Below, piece after piece: positions 63,259-64,000 of a stretch of DNA of 64,000 nucleotides. This DNA is from Desertivibrio insolitus (lineage in GTDB: Bacteria > Actinomycetota > Actinomycetes > Actinomycetales > Microbacteriaceae): assembly GCF_017355965.1 (NCBI RefSeq), contig NZ_JAFIQW010000001.1, forward strand, positions 372,001 through 436,000, in the 5' to 3' direction. The notes beneath the pieces are model-generated. The model was given only the letters and a program-made list of their open reading frames with translations, was not told the origin of the DNA and did no database searches. The position numbers were made by a program, and so were the translations under genes. Position 1 is the first letter of the stretch, and every line of letters begins with the position of its first letter.

Positions 63259-64000
63259 CTAGGCCGCGCCCTCGATGGTCTCGACCCGTGGGAAGAGCGC
63301 CTCGAGGGCGTTCACCCGGGTGCCCGGAGCGAGCTGTCCCCACTCGCCGGCGGTCGTGAGGTCCTGCTCGGCGACGCGGCCGTCCTGCCCGAGGGCGGTC
63401 CACAGCTTCGTCGTCGACTGCGGCATCACGGGCGAGAGCAGCACCGCGAGGGCGCGGAGGCCCTCCGCCGCGGTGTTGAGCACCGTTGCGAGACGCTCGC
63501 GCTTCGCGGCATCCTTCGCGAGCACCCACGGCTCCTGCTCGGTGATGTAGCCGTTGAGACGCTCGACGATGGTCCAGATCGCCGTGAGGGCGTCGTGCGG
63601 GGCGAAGCGGAGGATCGCGGCATCCGCGTCGACCGCTGCCTGCTTGACCGTCTCGACGATCACCGCGTCGGCGGGCTCAAGCGCACCCGCTGCGGGCAGC
63701 TCGCCGTCGAAGTAGCGGTTGATCATCGCGACGACGCGGGATGCCAGGTTGCCGAAGCCATTGGCGAGTTCGGCCTGGTAGCGGGCGGAGATGTCCTCCC
63801 AGCTGAACGAGCCGTCCTGGCCGAGTGCGACCGCGCGCATGAAGTAGTAGCGGAAGGCGTCGGACCCGAAGACATCCGTGATCTGCGTCGGCTGGATGCC
63901 GGTGAGCTTCGTCTTCGACATCTTCTCGCCGTTGACGAGCAGCCAGCCGTGACCGAACACCGTGCGCGGCACCTCGACGCCGGCGGCCATGAGCATGGCG
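63259..64000 (-). CDS. metG: Methionyl-tRNA synthetase, 3' part
   Basis: Charges tRNA-Met and initiator tRNA. Only the C-terminal 246 residues are in the window; the 5' end lies beyond 64000. The ATP-binding KMSKT signature (GEKMSKTKLTGI) is near the left of the visible protein, then SDAFRYYFMRAV, the stem-contact region and the anticodon-binding helices ending VEALFPRVETIEGAA. Upstream of tatD, same strand. Confidence 0.96.
   Translation of the reverse strand, partial: AMLMAAGVEVPRTVFGHGWLLVNGEKMSKTKLTGIQPTQITDVFGSDAFRYYFMRAVALGQDGSFSWEDISARYQAELANGFGNLASRVVAMINRYFDGELPAAGALEPADAVIVETVKQAAVDADAAILRFAPHDALTAIWTIVERLNGYITEQEPWVLAKDAAKRERLATVLNTAAEGLRALAVLLSPVMPQSTTKLWTALGQDGRVAEQDLTTAGEWGQLAPGTRVNALEALFPRVETIEGAA

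Noticed and set aside
57552-63262. Large open frames antisense to acyltransferase, GT-C, ispE, rsmA and tatD
   Set aside because: Same GC-driven effect; translated products are Arg/Gly/Asp-rich without motifs, while the opposite frames are clear enzymes.

Overview
The window is high-GC actinobacterial chromosome, most likely from a Microbacteriaceae-type member of the Micrococcales. The basis is the very strong G/C third-position bias, the order enolase / FtsB-like / DUF501 / NDH-2, frequent GTG starts, many TAnnnT boxes 6-7 nt before start codons (leaderless transcripts), a mycothiol-type arsenate reductase, and the actinobacterial GGTCTCGATACGCCC hairpin repeat. No phage, plasmid, IS or CRISPR genes were seen.

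Layout. 1-5.0 kb (minus): NDH-2, mycosin-like protease, DUF501, FtsB-like protein, enolase. 5-13 kb: tyrosine phosphatase-like protein, hisS, lipoprotein, ABC exporter, mazG, SpoIIE-type phosphatase, and a membrane protein that may be an anti-sigma factor. 13-19 kb (minus): mfd, an orphan DarT-like ADP-ribosyltransferase, pth, rplY. 19-25.5 kb: a gluconate/idonate module (GntR regulator, two dehydrogenases, GntP permease, gluconokinase, divergent gnd) that carries idonate through 5-ketogluconate, gluconate and 6-phosphogluconate to ribulose 5-phosphate. 25.5-32 kb: APC permease, prs, glmU, PIN protein, tRNA-Gln, separated by repeat-rich spacers. 32-41 kb: MarR regulator, a small arsenic module (arsC plus flavoprotein, divergent arsR, no pump gene), MFS exporter with divergent HTH regulator, secreted SLH-like protein, ABC-F ATPase.

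40.7-48.7 kb is an exopolysaccharide island, visibly richer in A/T: flippase, Wzy-like polymerase, a fused PssD/PssE-type glycosyltransferase, three GT4-type glycosyltransferases and two convergent hexapeptide acetyltransferases. No initiating glycosyltransferase and no mobility gene lie in the window.

49.1-56.4 kb is the most interesting region: methylthioadenosine phosphorylase, sugar epimerase, an 85-aa ORF, GT2 polyprenyl-P-sugar synthase, DUF2064/TIGR04282 protein, methyltransferase, then a membrane protein and a membrane-anchored sulfite-oxidase-like molybdoenzyme (minus), and a GT-C/GT87 membrane glycosyltransferase. It resembles the mycobacterial locus linked to 5-methylthioxylose capping of lipoarabinomannan, so I infer a pathway that recycles methylthioadenosine into a methylthio-sugar for a cell-envelope glycan, perhaps with sulfur redox tuning. 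56.5-64 kb: lipoprotein, acyltransferase 3, GT-C glycosyltransferase, ispE, rsmA, TatD and the 3' part of metG.

Two genome-scale patterns stand out. Paired palindromic elements (A plus B) recur in three intergenic copies, and the word CGGATG recurs inside genes even though Asp is otherwise almost always GAC.
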